Source: Chromobacterium phragmitis (lineage in GTDB: Bacteria > Pseudomonadota > Gammaproteobacteria > Burkholderiales > Chromobacteriaceae). Taken from it: a DNA stretch of 64,000 nt. The notes beneath the pieces are model-generated. The model was not told where the DNA came from. It worked only from the letters and a program-made list of their open reading frames with translations, and did no database searches. Numbering within the stretch: the first letter of the stretch is position 1; the number at the start of each line of letters is the position of its first letter. Positions 29,710-37,470 of the stretch are shown here, in pieces. The position numbers and the translations under genes were made by a program. The DNA lies in contig NZ_CP029495.1 of NCBI RefSeq assembly GCF_003325475.1, forward strand, positions 744,001 through 808,000, written 5' to 3'.

Positions 29710-29908
29710 CGTTCTCTCCAGTTTCTCGCGACCACGGCCGCCCGGCATCCTCGCCCTTGGCCATCTCCATGGAACCCGCCCATGTTAGCGATGAAACTTT
29801 TCAGTTTTGTTTCGGCTCCATGAATCACGCTCCCCGGCCGCCACGGCCGGCCGCTCATCAGGTTACAATCCAGACCATCTATCACGGAAAGGCCATTCGG
29901 CCCCAAGC

Positions 29909-31165
29909 ATGAAGCAGACACCGTTCAAGAAAAGCTGGCCGCTGTGGCTGGCCTTGCTGGCACTTGCCGGCTGCGGCACCACCCCGTCCGTCGCGCCATC
30001 CCGTCCCTCCCCCGGCATTTCCGGCGCCGACAGCGCCAGTCCCTCGGCGCTGCCCGCCTGGAACGAGCAGGCTATCGGCGACTCTCTGCTGGGCCTGCGC
30101 CAAAGCTGCCGCACCCTGCAGAAAAAGCCCGCCTGGAGCGCCATCTGCCGCGAAGCCGGTACCTTGGCGGACAAGGATGCCGACGCCGCGCGCCGCTTCT
30201 TCGAAAATCGCTTCACCGCCTGGAAGCTGCGCGACGGCAGCCGCGACAGCGGCCTGATCACCGGTTACTACGAGCCGCTGCTCAACGGCAGCCTCAACCG
30301 CTCCGACCGCACGCCGTGGCCGGTCTACGGCGCGCCGCGCGACATGGTCAGCGTCGACGTGCCGATGAGCCAGCGCAATCGCGGCGTGCTGCGCGCCAAA
30401 CAGACGGGGCCCGGCCGGCTGGCGCTGGCAGCAGGCGGCAATATCGAGATCAACCCGGCCGACTTCCCCGCCGACCCGCGCGGCATCCGCATGAAGGGCA
30501 GACTGTCCGGCTCCCGCCTGCTGCCCTACTTCACCCGCGGCCAGATCAACCAGGGCAGCATCGCCGGCAGCGCGCCGGTGATCGCCTGGGTTGAGGACCC
30601 GGTGGAGCTGTTCTTCCTGCAGGTGCAGGGCTCCGGCCGCATCCAACTGGATGACGGCAGCTTCCTGCACGTCGGCTTCGCCGACCAGAACGGCTATCCC
30701 TACCAGTCGATTGGCAAATGGCTGGTGGACAAGGGCGAAATGACGCTGGGGCAGGCGTCGATGCAGGGGATCAAGGACTGGCTGGCGAAAAACCCGCAGC
30801 GCCGCGACGAGCTGCTGGCGGTCAACCAGAGCTACATCTTCTTCAAGCAATTGCCCGGCGACAACGGCGGGCCGATCGGCGCGCTGGGCGTGCCGCTGAC
30901 CGGCGGCTACAGCATCGCGGTGGACCCGCGCTACATCCCTCTGGGCGCGCCGGTTTACCTGTCGACCACCTGGCCCCATTCCAGCGAGCCGCTGGTCCGG
31001 CTGGTCAACGCCCAAGACACCGGCAGCGCGATCAAGGGCGCGCTGCGCGCCGACCTGTTTTGGGGCTACGGCACCGAAGCCGGCATGTACGCCGGCCGGA
31101 TGAAGCAGCAAGGCAGCATGTGGCTGCTGCTGCCCAAGGGCATGTCGCCCTCCGCCGCGCTATAG
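29909..31165 (+). CDS. mltA: Membrane-bound lytic murein transglycosylase A
   Basis: A 418-residue lipoprotein. The lipobox LAGC puts the lipid-bearing Cys near residue 23, so it sits in the outer membrane facing the periplasm. MltA cleaves peptidoglycan to form 1,6-anhydro ends. The MltA barrel covers about 110-270 (ITGYYEPLLNGS, then QVQGSGRIQLDDG), followed by the 3D domain (about 300-400) whose Asp residues (VDPRYIPLGAP; NAQDTGSAIKG; ADLFWGYG) include the catalytic one. The start at 29909 is the one that gives the signal peptide. Confidence 0.94.
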   Translation: MKQTPFKKSWPLWLALLALAGCGTTPSVAPSRPSPGISGADSASPSALPAWNEQAIGDSLLGLRQSCRTLQKKPAWSAICREAGTLADKDADAARRFFENRFTAWKLRDGSRDSGLITGYYEPLLNGSLNRSDRTPWPVYGAPRDMVSVDVPMSQRNRGVLRAKQTGPGRLALAAGGNIEINPADFPADPRGIRMKGRLSGSRLLPYFTRGQINQGSIAGSAPVIAWVEDPVELFFLQVQGSGRIQLDDGSFLHVGFADQNGYPYQSIGKWLVDKGEMTLGQASMQGIKDWLAKNPQRRDELLAVNQSYIFFKQLPGDNGGPIGALGVPLTGGYSIAVDPRYIPLGAPVYLSTTWPHSSEPLVRLVNAQDTGSAIKGALRADLFWGYGTEAGMYAGRMKQQGSMWLLLPKGMSPSAAL

Positions 31166-31179
31166 GGGCGGACAAAACC

Positions 31180-31200
31180 AACGGGGCCGACGGCCCCGTT
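31180..31200. terminator. Intrinsic terminator after mltA
   Basis: AACGGGGCC pairs perfectly with GGCCCCGTT across a 3-base loop, followed by TTTT, 15 bases past the mltA stop. Confidence 0.85.
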
Positions 31201-31215
31201 TTCCATCCGGCGGGA

Positions 31216-31473
31216 TCAAGCCGCCAGCGCGCGCGGACGACGCTCGCCGCGCGCCCTAGGCACCGGCGGCAAAGCATCGGCCCAGGCTCCACCCTCGGGC
31301 TCCCGCGCCGGCGCGTCCCGCGGCGCGGCCTCCAGCGCGCGGCTGGCCAGAAACAGCGCGCGAGCCACTTCCGGACGACGCAGAACGGCTAGCTGAGACA
31401 ACAGCTCGCCACTGAACGGGTCCACTCCCGTGGCAAGCGCTTCCACAATGCTGCGGGCTTCGGCTGGCGACAT
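31216..31473 (-). CDS. Small hypothetical protein
   Basis: An 85-residue protein with no recognised domain. The first 45 residues are helical (SPAEARSIVEALATGVDPFSGELLSQLAVLRRPEVARALFLASRAL). The tail is rich in Pro, Arg and Ala and looks disordered. The pattern of a single short helix bundle plus 'DPFTGE'-like text recalls small proteins found beside DNA-related genes, but I cannot name the family. AAGGAG sits eight bases before ATG 31473, which supports the call. It is convergent with mltA. Confidence 0.6.
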   Translation of the reverse strand: MSPAEARSIVEALATGVDPFSGELLSQLAVLRRPEVARALFLASRALEAAPRDAPAREPEGGAWADALPPVPRARGERRPRALAA

Positions 31474-31577
31474 GATGCAGGCTCCTTTTGCTGATGGGAC
31501 GACTATCCATTCCGCGAATATCGGCGGCTGGACCCCGCATAGGATCGGCATTCCCGGAGGAAAGCGCACCTGTCTAT

Positions 31578-32336
31578 TCAGCCACCTGCGCAGCGGGCGG
31601 CCAGCGCCTGCCTCACCCGTCCCTGTCCATCCTCCAGCCAGACAGCCACGCCACTCTTGCTTCCGTCCTGCCCGGAGGCAAAGGAAAGGTGAGTCCGCAA
31701 CGTCTCCGATCCGCCCGCCAGCGCGAACGGCCCGGCCACCCCTCTTGCCGCCGCGTCATGACGCAACAGCCGGCCGGCATTCTCCCCCGCCTTGACCTGG
31801 CTGCTCAGGCCATCCTCGAATACCGCCAGCATCAAGCGCAGCGGCGGCGCGCCGAGCGGAAGACTCGTCTCCACCTCGATGTCGACGCCATCGCCCGCAC
31901 GTCTCCCGCGCAAGCGCAAACCGGCCGACGCCTTGTCGCCCGGCAAGCTGGCGCGCAAGCCGTCATAGCCGGCAAAACGCCAGTCGCGGCCATTGAGCAG
32001 CAACTGCGGCGTGTACACCAGCGGCGAGCCCGCCTGCGCCGCTCGCCAACGCTGCCGCCGCGAATAGTCCGGGCTGGCCAGTCGATCGCGCCAGCCCAGT
32101 TCGTCCCAATAGTCGACATGAAAAGCCAGCGGCACCACCCGCGACGCGTCCAATCCCGCGGCCGCCAGGCCCGACAGCCAGGCCTCGGCCGGCGGACAAC
32201 TGCTGCAGCCCTCAGAGGTGTACATTTCCAGCAAAGAAATCCGCAGCAAGCCGCTGCCCGCCTGCAGTTCGCATCCCGCAGCGGCGGCTTGCAGGCTCGC
32301 CGCGGCCAGGCATGCCGGCAGTATCCATGCTCGCAT
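31578..32336 (-). CDS. DUF1223 secreted thioredoxin-like protein
   Basis: A 252-residue exported protein with a signal peptide (about 1-20). The DUF1223 core starts at about residue 33 (LLEMYTSEGCSSCPPAEAWLSGL) and holds a Cys-x2-Cys pair in a thioredoxin-like setting. FHVDYWDELGWRDRLASPDYSRRQ is highly typical. The function is unknown; a periplasmic thiol role is a fair guess. It is the last core gene before the genomic island. Confidence 0.88.
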   Translation of the reverse strand: MRAWILPACLAAASLQAAAAGCELQAGSGLLRISLLEMYTSEGCSSCPPAEAWLSGLAAAGLDASRVVPLAFHVDYWDELGWRDRLASPDYSRRQRWRAAQAGSPLVYTPQLLLNGRDWRFAGYDGLRASLPGDKASAGLRLRGRRAGDGVDIEVETSLPLGAPPLRLMLAVFEDGLSSQVKAGENAGRLLRHDAAARGVAGPFALAGGSETLRTHLSFASGQDGSKSGVAVWLEDGQGRVRQALAARCAGG

Positions 32337-32539
32337 TGCCGGCCCCCCATCATTTTGATGACAGTTTGTCGCGGCGCGCCCCGCAATCTGACGGCGGGCG
32401 CCTCATCGCAGGCCAACTTGCGCGCCGATCTGGCGGGCCATCGACCGTGAAATGCAGCCTATGTGAAAGAGAATCGCCGTGCGGCAGAGGAAAGCGAAGA
32501 CACGGCTTCCAGATGGAAGGCAAACCAGCCGATGCACCA

Positions 32540-32632
32540 GACAACGCAAAAGGGGTTGCGCTCGCGCGCAACCCCTTGATTGTCTGGTGGGCCCCCGGGG
32601 AGTCGAACCCCGCACCAACGGATTATGAGTCC
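32540..32632 (-). repeat. attL: tRNA-Ile(CAT) 3' half plus terminator, island left boundary
   Basis: This 93-bp stretch matches 53341-53433 in direct orientation. It holds the 3' half of a tRNA-Ile(CAT) gene on the minus strand, from the anticodon stem to CCA (32585-32632), and the terminator behind it. Similarity ends inside the anticodon stem, where the sequence changes to AT-rich island DNA. The T-stem reads CGGGG/CCCCG, still perfectly paired but different from the right copy in two base pairs. It is best read as the original chromosomal 3' end, displaced by integration. Confidence 0.85.
32550..32577 (-). terminator. tRNA terminator inside attL
   Basis: AAGGGGTTGCGC pairs with GCGCAACCCCTT around a 4-base loop. 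The same hairpin, with one change in the loop region, lies at 53351-53378 behind the intact tRNA. Confidence 0.75.
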
Positions 32633-32761
32633 TAAATTTAAAGCATACCAACGCATAGACACCCGCTGACAAAACAAACACAAATACTTGTTTTCAATGA
32701 AAAAATGTAGAATATGAAAAATAAAATAGACGATAGATGTTGACCTAAAGGCATCACAACG

Positions 32762-32794
32762 CCCTACAATAACCCTACAACTTAGAATGTAGGG
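32762..32794. promoter_or_regulatory. Triple CCCTACA motif upstream of integrase start
   Basis: The heptamer CCCTACA occurs at 32762-32768 and 32773-32779, and inverted (TGTAGGG) at 32788-32794, ending six bases before the integrase ATG. Direct spacing is 11 bases, one helical turn. Such a cluster beside an integrase gene and att site could be an excisionase, integrase-arm or operator site. Confidence 0.4.
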
Positions 32795-32800
32795 CTTCGC

Positions 32801-32855
32801 ATGGCACGCGTTCCACTGACCATCAATCGAATCGAAAAGCTTTCTTGTCCCGAAG
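32801..32855 (+). pseudogene. Tyrosine integrase, N-terminal fragment
   Basis: Eighteen codons (MARVPLTINRIEKLSCPE) remain before IS21 copy 1 cuts the frame. This opening is characteristic of a group of phage-type tyrosine recombinases whose N-terminus goes on with a Gly-Lys and Trp-Asp arm-binding segment. It starts 170 bp inside attL, where an island integrase is expected. All catalytic residues are missing. Confidence 0.65.
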
Positions 32856-33035
32856 TGTCCGCTGCGCGTCCGATATTACCCAACTCTGCGCGTTGAATTT
32901 TACCCAGGGAGGAAAGCCACTTCCGTCTAGGGGTGGCTGTGGATAAGTCTAATACATTCCAGTAGCCTGATTCAGTTCGATGTCACCAATACCGAGGGCT
33001 TGGTGCTGTGACCCTCACCCCCGGTAGATCAGTAC

Positions 33036-33836
33036 CTAGAATGGCTCTGCTTCGTCAGCCCCTCCTAGCCGCGTTTTCTCCCTGGCCTTGATTCTCGATT
33101 TCGCCGTATCGCTGCTATGACGGAACCGATAGGACTCGTTACCCGTCTCGACGATATGGCAGTGGTGCGTCAATCGGTCGAGCAAGGCTGTCGTCAGCTT
33201 GGCATCGCCAAACACGCTGGCCCATTCGCCGAAGGTCAGGTTGGTGGTAATCATCACACTGGTGTGCTCGTACAGCTTCGACAGCAGGTGGAACAGCAAG
33301 GCCCCACCTGCCTGGCTGAATGGCAAGTAACCCAGCTCGTCCAGAATCACCAGGTCAACCCGCATCAACGCGAACGCCAGCTTGCCCGCCTTACCCGCCG
33401 CTTTCTCCTGCTCCAGCAAGTTGACTAGATCCACGGTGGAGAAGAAGCGTACCCGTTTGCCGTGGCGCGTAATGCCAGACACGCCCAATGCGGTGGCAAG
33501 GTGTGTTTTGCCGGTACCCGTGCCACCAATGAACACGACGTTATGTGCACTCTCGCTGAACGACAGGTCTGCCAGCTCGGCGATCAAATGCTGATCCACC
33601 TTAGTCTGACTGAAGTCGAACCCCGCCAGGTCGCGATGCGCAGGAAACCTGGCGGCGTGCATCTGGTAGCTGATTGACCGCATGGCGCGGTCGGTTTCCT
33701 CTGCGGCCAGCAGGTGTTCAATCAGCCAGCGCGATGACTCGATAGCGCTTTGGGCATCTTGCGTGACGATCTCATCCCAGGCGCCGGCCATGCCGTAAAG
33801 CCGCAATGCCTTTAGCTTGCTCGCGATCTCATCCAT
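33036..33836 (-). CDS. istB: IS21 helper ATPase IstB (copy 1)
   Basis: A 266-residue AAA+ ATPase related to DnaC. Walker A is GGTGTGKT (residues 104-111) and Walker B is VDLVILDELG (about 160). IstB forms a ring on DNA and activates the transposase at the target. The start overlaps the end of istA by eight bases, so translation is coupled. The protein is identical to the second copy at 50755-51555. Confidence 0.95.
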   Translation of the reverse strand: MDEIASKLKALRLYGMAGAWDEIVTQDAQSAIESSRWLIEHLLAAEETDRAMRSISYQMHAARFPAHRDLAGFDFSQTKVDQHLIAELADLSFSESAHNVVFIGGTGTGKTHLATALGVSGITRHGKRVRFFSTVDLVNLLEQEKAAGKAGKLAFALMRVDLVILDELGYLPFSQAGGALLFHLLSKLYEHTSVMITTNLTFGEWASVFGDAKLTTALLDRLTHHCHIVETGNESYRFRHSSDTAKSRIKAREKTRLGGADEAEPF

Positions 33837-35331
33837 GGCGGGCTCCCGTGCGCAGGCTGTCGTAGCGTTCTGGATCAGCCAGCGGCGCTTCCTGGACGGC
33901 GAGCTGCGTTTCCGCCTGCTCCGGCATCGGCGACTGCTTGAGCCGGTTTAGTACGTTCTCGATGTGCTCGACGCTCGGGTTACCCGACTCCAGTACCAGC
34001 TCGACGGCAACCAGCACGACCTCCAGCCCCGAGCGTGGCACCGCCGCCAGCAGTTTGGCCATGACGCGGTCACCGCCTTCGCGCTTGAGTAATAGCCGTC
34101 GCAGCCGCTGTAACGGATCTGGCAGGTCGGCGAATGGCGCACCGTTACGCAGAGCGCCGGGCTTACGCTCGATCAGCGGGAGGTAGTGCTGCCAGTCGTA
34201 ACTCGTGTGGTGGCTGCCGAACCGGCGCGCGTGGGTGGCCACGATAGCGTCGTTGGCCACCAGGTCGATCCGCTCAGGGTAAACATGAATGCTCACCATC
34301 TGGCCGACCAACTCACAGGGTGCTGAGTAACGATTGCGGTCGTAGTGCACCAGGCAGATGCTGTTGACCTTGCCCAGCGTCTCCACGTAGCCGTCGAATG
34401 GCGTGACCATCGGCATCAGCTGTGGCTGCTCATGTTCCAGCATCTCGGCGATGGTGAGGCCATCGAACTCACCATGGCGCAGCTCCTGCCATAGCGTGCG
34501 GCAACGACTAAGCAACCAGACGTTCAGTTCTGCAAAGCTACTGAACCGTTGCTTGGCGGCCTCTTGCCAGATGCGCGGGCGACTGTCCTGCACATTTTTC
34601 TCGACGACGCCTTTCTCCCAGCCGGAAGCGACGTTGCAGAAGTCCGGATCGAACAGGTAGTGCGATGCCATCGCGGCGAAGCGGGTGTTGACCGCTCGTG
34701 CCTTGCCACGTTTGACCTTGTCGACGGCAGTCTTCATGTTGTCGTAGATGCCGCGGCGCGGAATGCCGCCGAGTGCCGTGAATGCGCGGGTGTGGGCATC
34801 AAACAGCATCTCGTGGCTTTGGGTGGGATAGGCCTGCACAACGAAGGCGCGGCTGGCGCATAGCTTGAGGTGCGCCGCCATGATCTTGCGCCAGATGCCG
34901 CCGATCACCAGACGCTCCTCGCTCCAGTCGAATTGGAAAGCCTCACCCAGCTCAAAGCGCAGTGGCACGTACGCCTTGGTTTGGCTCGTGCCACCACCAG
35001 CCCGCCACTGTCGGATGAAGGCCATCACTCGGCTGTAGTCGCCGGAGAACCCTGCTGCCTTGAGCTCGGCAAAGAGCTTGAGCGCGCTGCGGCGCTCGCG
35101 CTTGGGACGGTGTAAGTCCGTCTCCAGCATTTTGGTGAGCTGCACCGCATACGGTGCGATCTTGGTTTCAGCGGGTTTCCGCTGGTACTTCGGCGCCGTG
35201 CCTTCCGCCGCCTTGAGCCAGTGACGGATCGTTTTGCGGGTCAGCCCAGTTCGCCGCTCAATTTCAGATAGCGATAGGCCATCTCGGTAGAACAACCTGC
35301 GAACAATGCCCAGTTCTTTCATGGTGATCAC
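33829..35331 (-). CDS. istA: IS21 transposase IstA (copy 1)
   Basis: A 500-residue DDE transposase. An N-terminal helix-turn-helix (residues 1-45, LSEIERRTGLTRKTIRHWL) is followed by a retroviral-integrase-like core: Asp in FQFDWSEE, Asp in RGIYDNMKT and Glu in VEKNVQDSR. A C-terminal end-binding part follows. The frame is intact, so the element may still be active. It differs from copy 2 by one residue (Met for Thr in DYSRVxAF). Confidence 0.95.
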   Translation of the reverse strand: MITMKELGIVRRLFYRDGLSLSEIERRTGLTRKTIRHWLKAAEGTAPKYQRKPAETKIAPYAVQLTKMLETDLHRPKRERRSALKLFAELKAAGFSGDYSRVMAFIRQWRAGGGTSQTKAYVPLRFELGEAFQFDWSEERLVIGGIWRKIMAAHLKLCASRAFVVQAYPTQSHEMLFDAHTRAFTALGGIPRRGIYDNMKTAVDKVKRGKARAVNTRFAAMASHYLFDPDFCNVASGWEKGVVEKNVQDSRPRIWQEAAKQRFSSFAELNVWLLSRCRTLWQELRHGEFDGLTIAEMLEHEQPQLMPMVTPFDGYVETLGKVNSICLVHYDRNRYSAPCELVGQMVSIHVYPERIDLVANDAIVATHARRFGSHHTSYDWQHYLPLIERKPGALRNGAPFADLPDPLQRLRRLLLKREGGDRVMAKLLAAVPRSGLEVVLVAVELVLESGNPSVEHIENVLNRLKQSPMPEQAETQLAVQEAPLADPERYDSLRTGARHG

Positions 35332-35435
35332 TCCATTCTCCTGCTGAAAAATTCAGCAGGGGGATTGAACACCCTGGGTAGTTTTGAACGCGCACTAGCT
35401 CCTGAAAACTGGGTAATTTTCTATGCGTACGCACA

Positions 35436-35543
35436 ATCTTGAACCGCTTCAGCATGCTGGGCCGTCCGTGCACGGTGGCGGTGGCGTAAATCCGTTTGGG
35501 GAAAGGGGAGCCTCGCCCTGATCAGGATTTGTGCAACAGCGCC
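35436..35543 (+). mobile_element. 3' remnant of an IS5-type element
   Basis: Directly behind IS21 copy 1 lies a short reading ILNRFSMLGRPCTVAVA with a stop, as at the C-terminus of IS5-type transposases. It runs to GATTTGTGCAACAGCGCC, a typical IS5-type right end. The rest of the element was lost at the IS21 junction. The next 40 bases show nothing clear. Confidence 0.5.
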
Positions 35544-35586
35544 GGTTTGCGCCGTAATGATTTTAGAGTGCGGACACACTGGCAGG

Positions 35587-35976
35587 TCAACTCTCTTCTG
35601 CAGTTTCTTGCGCATCTTTAGATAATGTCGCAGTAGGCCGAACCATCAATCGTGCCATCCCTATAGGCTCGCCGCTAAACTCACAGTACCCATAGCTACC
35701 ATTCCGAATACGCTGAAGTGCCTGCTCTATGCGTTGCAACTGTAGCTTTTCATGTTCTTGAACTGTTAAGTCAACTCGGTATTCCTCTCTCTGCAGGGAT
35801 CGCTCCTCCGAGTCAGAAATTTCGAGGAACGCCTGTAGATGATCTTGGGTTTCTTGTAGAGCTTGGAGTGATGCTTCTCGATATCGCAAAAGCACCGTCT
35901 GCAAAACCACTATTTGTTGTCGAGACAGCCCATTACTAGGCTTAACCATGAAACCAGATAATTGTAAATTGGACAT
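35587..35976 (-). CDS. DksA/TraR-like protein with degenerate zinc finger
   Basis: A 129-residue protein. It has a long helical hairpin (about 18-92) and the DksA C-terminal block YGYCEFSGEPIGMARLMVRPTA. Only one of the four zinc Cys remains (Cys98); the other three positions are Ser or other residues. At the coiled-coil tip the DxxDxA motif of E. coli DksA is replaced by DSEERS. DksA proteins act in the RNA polymerase channel with ppGpp; Cys-poor relatives can fold without zinc. The start at 35976 has GAGAGA upstream; a start six codons earlier would overlap the upstream stop. It is coupled to the 73-residue gene. Confidence 0.8.
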   Translation of the reverse strand: MSNLQLSGFMVKPSNGLSRQQIVVLQTVLLRYREASLQALQETQDHLQAFLEISDSEERSLQREEYRVDLTVQEHEKLQLQRIEQALQRIRNGSYGYCEFSGEPIGMARLMVRPTATLSKDAQETAEES

Positions 35977-35986
35977 AGTATTTCTC

Positions 35987-36208
35987 TCATTCATGCTTAT
36001 TCTGCAATAAAACTTCAACAGTCGGCGCATACACCGGAGTAGACTCTTCAGACCAGTTGTTCTCCTGAGCCAAGAGTTCAGCCTTGTACTCCGCCATTTC
36101 ATAAAGGGGGTAAATATGAAAAGGTAAAAGATCCCTTTCATTGTGTACTGACCAACCTACAAAATCACCAGTGGAGTTACGTTCTATTTCAATGTGATAT
36201 CTTGACAT
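35987..36208 (-). CDS. Small hypothetical protein (73 residues)
   Basis: A 73-residue acidic, soluble protein of no known family, with three Trp and a Tyr-rich middle (LPFHIYPLYEMAEYKAELLAQENNW). AAGGAG precedes ATG 36208. It lies just upstream of the DksA-like gene, with its stop 10 bases from that gene's chosen start, so the two form one unit. AT-rich codon use sets both apart from the core genome. Confidence 0.65.
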   Translation of the reverse strand: MSRYHIEIERNSTGDFVGWSVHNERDLLPFHIYPLYEMAEYKAELLAQENNWSEESTPVYAPTVEVLLQNKHE

Positions 36209-36952
36209 GAAAGACTCCTTCTCATTCCAGCAGACTTACAATTTTGCGGGTGGATAGCAAAGTTGAGATCGACCACATCCAATCTCACCATGAAAGGCAA
36301 TGAAATTTGCCCAAAATTTTCTTATGGTAAAAATGATAAATAAATACCACCACCCAGTCCAATAATCAAAACAGCCAACACACTTACAAAAATTGAATAA
36401 GGATTGCTGCGTTAATCATTTTTTACATAAAATGGAGAACATAGGTCACGCCCTTAGGAAGGGTCTGATCAGGTCGGTCTCAAAAAATCCGCCAAGTCGA
36501 AAATCATATCCTTCCAGATCTTGTCTGGTAAGTTTTGGGACGTGCTCAGTCAGTTTATAGCAGCAGCTTAAATCACTTCCTGGGCAAGCTCTGTGCACTA
36601 ACGCACAGAGCTATTTCTACTTAGTCAATATAATGTATCATTGTCACGGCACCGGCTACCCAAAATAGAGAAAACACTGCATCGCAGCAAATCCAAACCT
36701 GGCAATACTACTTATTGCATAATGATTTTTGAGCTACTATAGAGAACCATTTGCCGCAAAGCTATAAAATGGCACTTACGCTTAACTTCATGGCATCAAG
36801 AAGCACTCCAATAAATTAAATACATGTATAACACAGTCATTAATGTAATTAACTAAAATCTCAACCAATTTATATTGCAATTATCTAGATAATTTTCATG
36901 AATGCCTCAATGGCATAATCGGGGGAGTGACTTAACCATCTCGGAGACTATC
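36209..36952. other. 744-bp AT-rich intergenic stretch
   Basis: No convincing gene is present. A minus-strand frame around 36465-36600 reads like a short protein tail (KLTRQDLEGYDFRLGGFFETDLIRPF) without a good start; it may be an old mobile-element end. A perfect hairpin lies at 36587-36612. The last 100 bases should hold the phasin promoter. Confidence 0.45.
36587..36612. terminator. Orphan hairpin, terminator-like
   Basis: AGCTCTGTGC pairs perfectly with GCACAGAGCT across a 6-base loop, followed by ATTTCTACTT on the plus strand. No annotated gene ends here, so it may close an unseen small RNA or be a mobile-element relic. Confidence 0.4.
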
Positions 36953-37285
36953 ATGTCTAAAATCTTAGAAAGCAACAGTTCGTCTGATAATGCGACAAAT
37001 ACAATTTTGAAGCTCTTCCAAGCCTCATTAAATGCTACTGAGCGCTTGGCTAAGCTACAGGTAAAAATGTCAAAGGAAGTTATTGACTATCATGCCGCAG
37101 TGATAAATGAATTCTCATCATCGCCCAATTCACATGATTCATTTTCTAAAATTGGGGAGCTTTCTAGTGATGCTGTAAATAAAGCTTTCTCCCACTCTAA
37201 AGATGTATATGATATTTTCTCTGATTCGCAGAACGAAATATCAAAATTGATCGGCAAAGCATCCAACCCAATGATGCTTGATTGA
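36953..37285 (+). CDS. Phasin-like PHA granule protein
   Basis: A 110-residue, helix-rich amphipathic protein (ATNTILKLFQASLNATERLAKLQVKMSKEVIDYHAAV, then a Ser-rich segment and a second helix). This layout fits phasins, which coat polyhydroxyalkanoate granules and limit their size. The family match is by pattern, but the PHA synthase gene lies 186 bp away (convergent), which supports it. GGAGA precedes ATG 36953; the longer frame from 36902 lacks a ribosome site. Its codon use is much more AT-rich than phaC, so the two may have joined the island separately. Confidence 0.65.
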   Translation: MSKILESNSSSDNATNTILKLFQASLNATERLAKLQVKMSKEVIDYHAAVINEFSSSPNSHDSFSKIGELSSDAVNKAFSHSKDVYDIFSDSQNEISKLIGKASNPMMLD

Positions 37286-37470
37286 GAATAACGTCCAGAG
37301 CCTGCCCTGCAGGCTCCTTTTCTCAATATGATTAGCCGCCCATCCCACTCCTAAGCTGTTACTCCGGAAATTAAATTTGGTACAAAAACACTCCCGACTA
37401 TTTATTTACAAGGTAGGGCTACAGGAAAGTTGCTGCCGGATGAATAGCGAGCAAAGAAGCAATAAGTGAA

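Larger units (their letters stand above)
32856..35435 (-). mobile_element. IS21-family insertion sequence, copy 1 (2,580 bp)
   Basis: The element starts TGTCCGCTGCGCG and ends GCGTACGCACA. Its ends are imperfect inverted repeats that share TGT and an ATTACCCA block. Each end carries a second inner repeat (TTTTACCCAGGG on the left, CCTGGGTAGTTTT on the right), as expected of IS21 ends that bind IstA several times. It encodes istA and istB. The right flank falls in an IS5-type remnant and the left flank in an integrase gene. No target duplication is visible. It is nearly identical to 50575-53154. Confidence 0.93.

Noticed and set aside
36335..36415. A short minus-strand membrane peptide (SIFVSVLAVLIIGLGGGIYLSFLP)
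   Set aside because: The text looks like a membrane helix, but the frame has no ATG start or ribosome site after the upstream stop. It could be a remnant.
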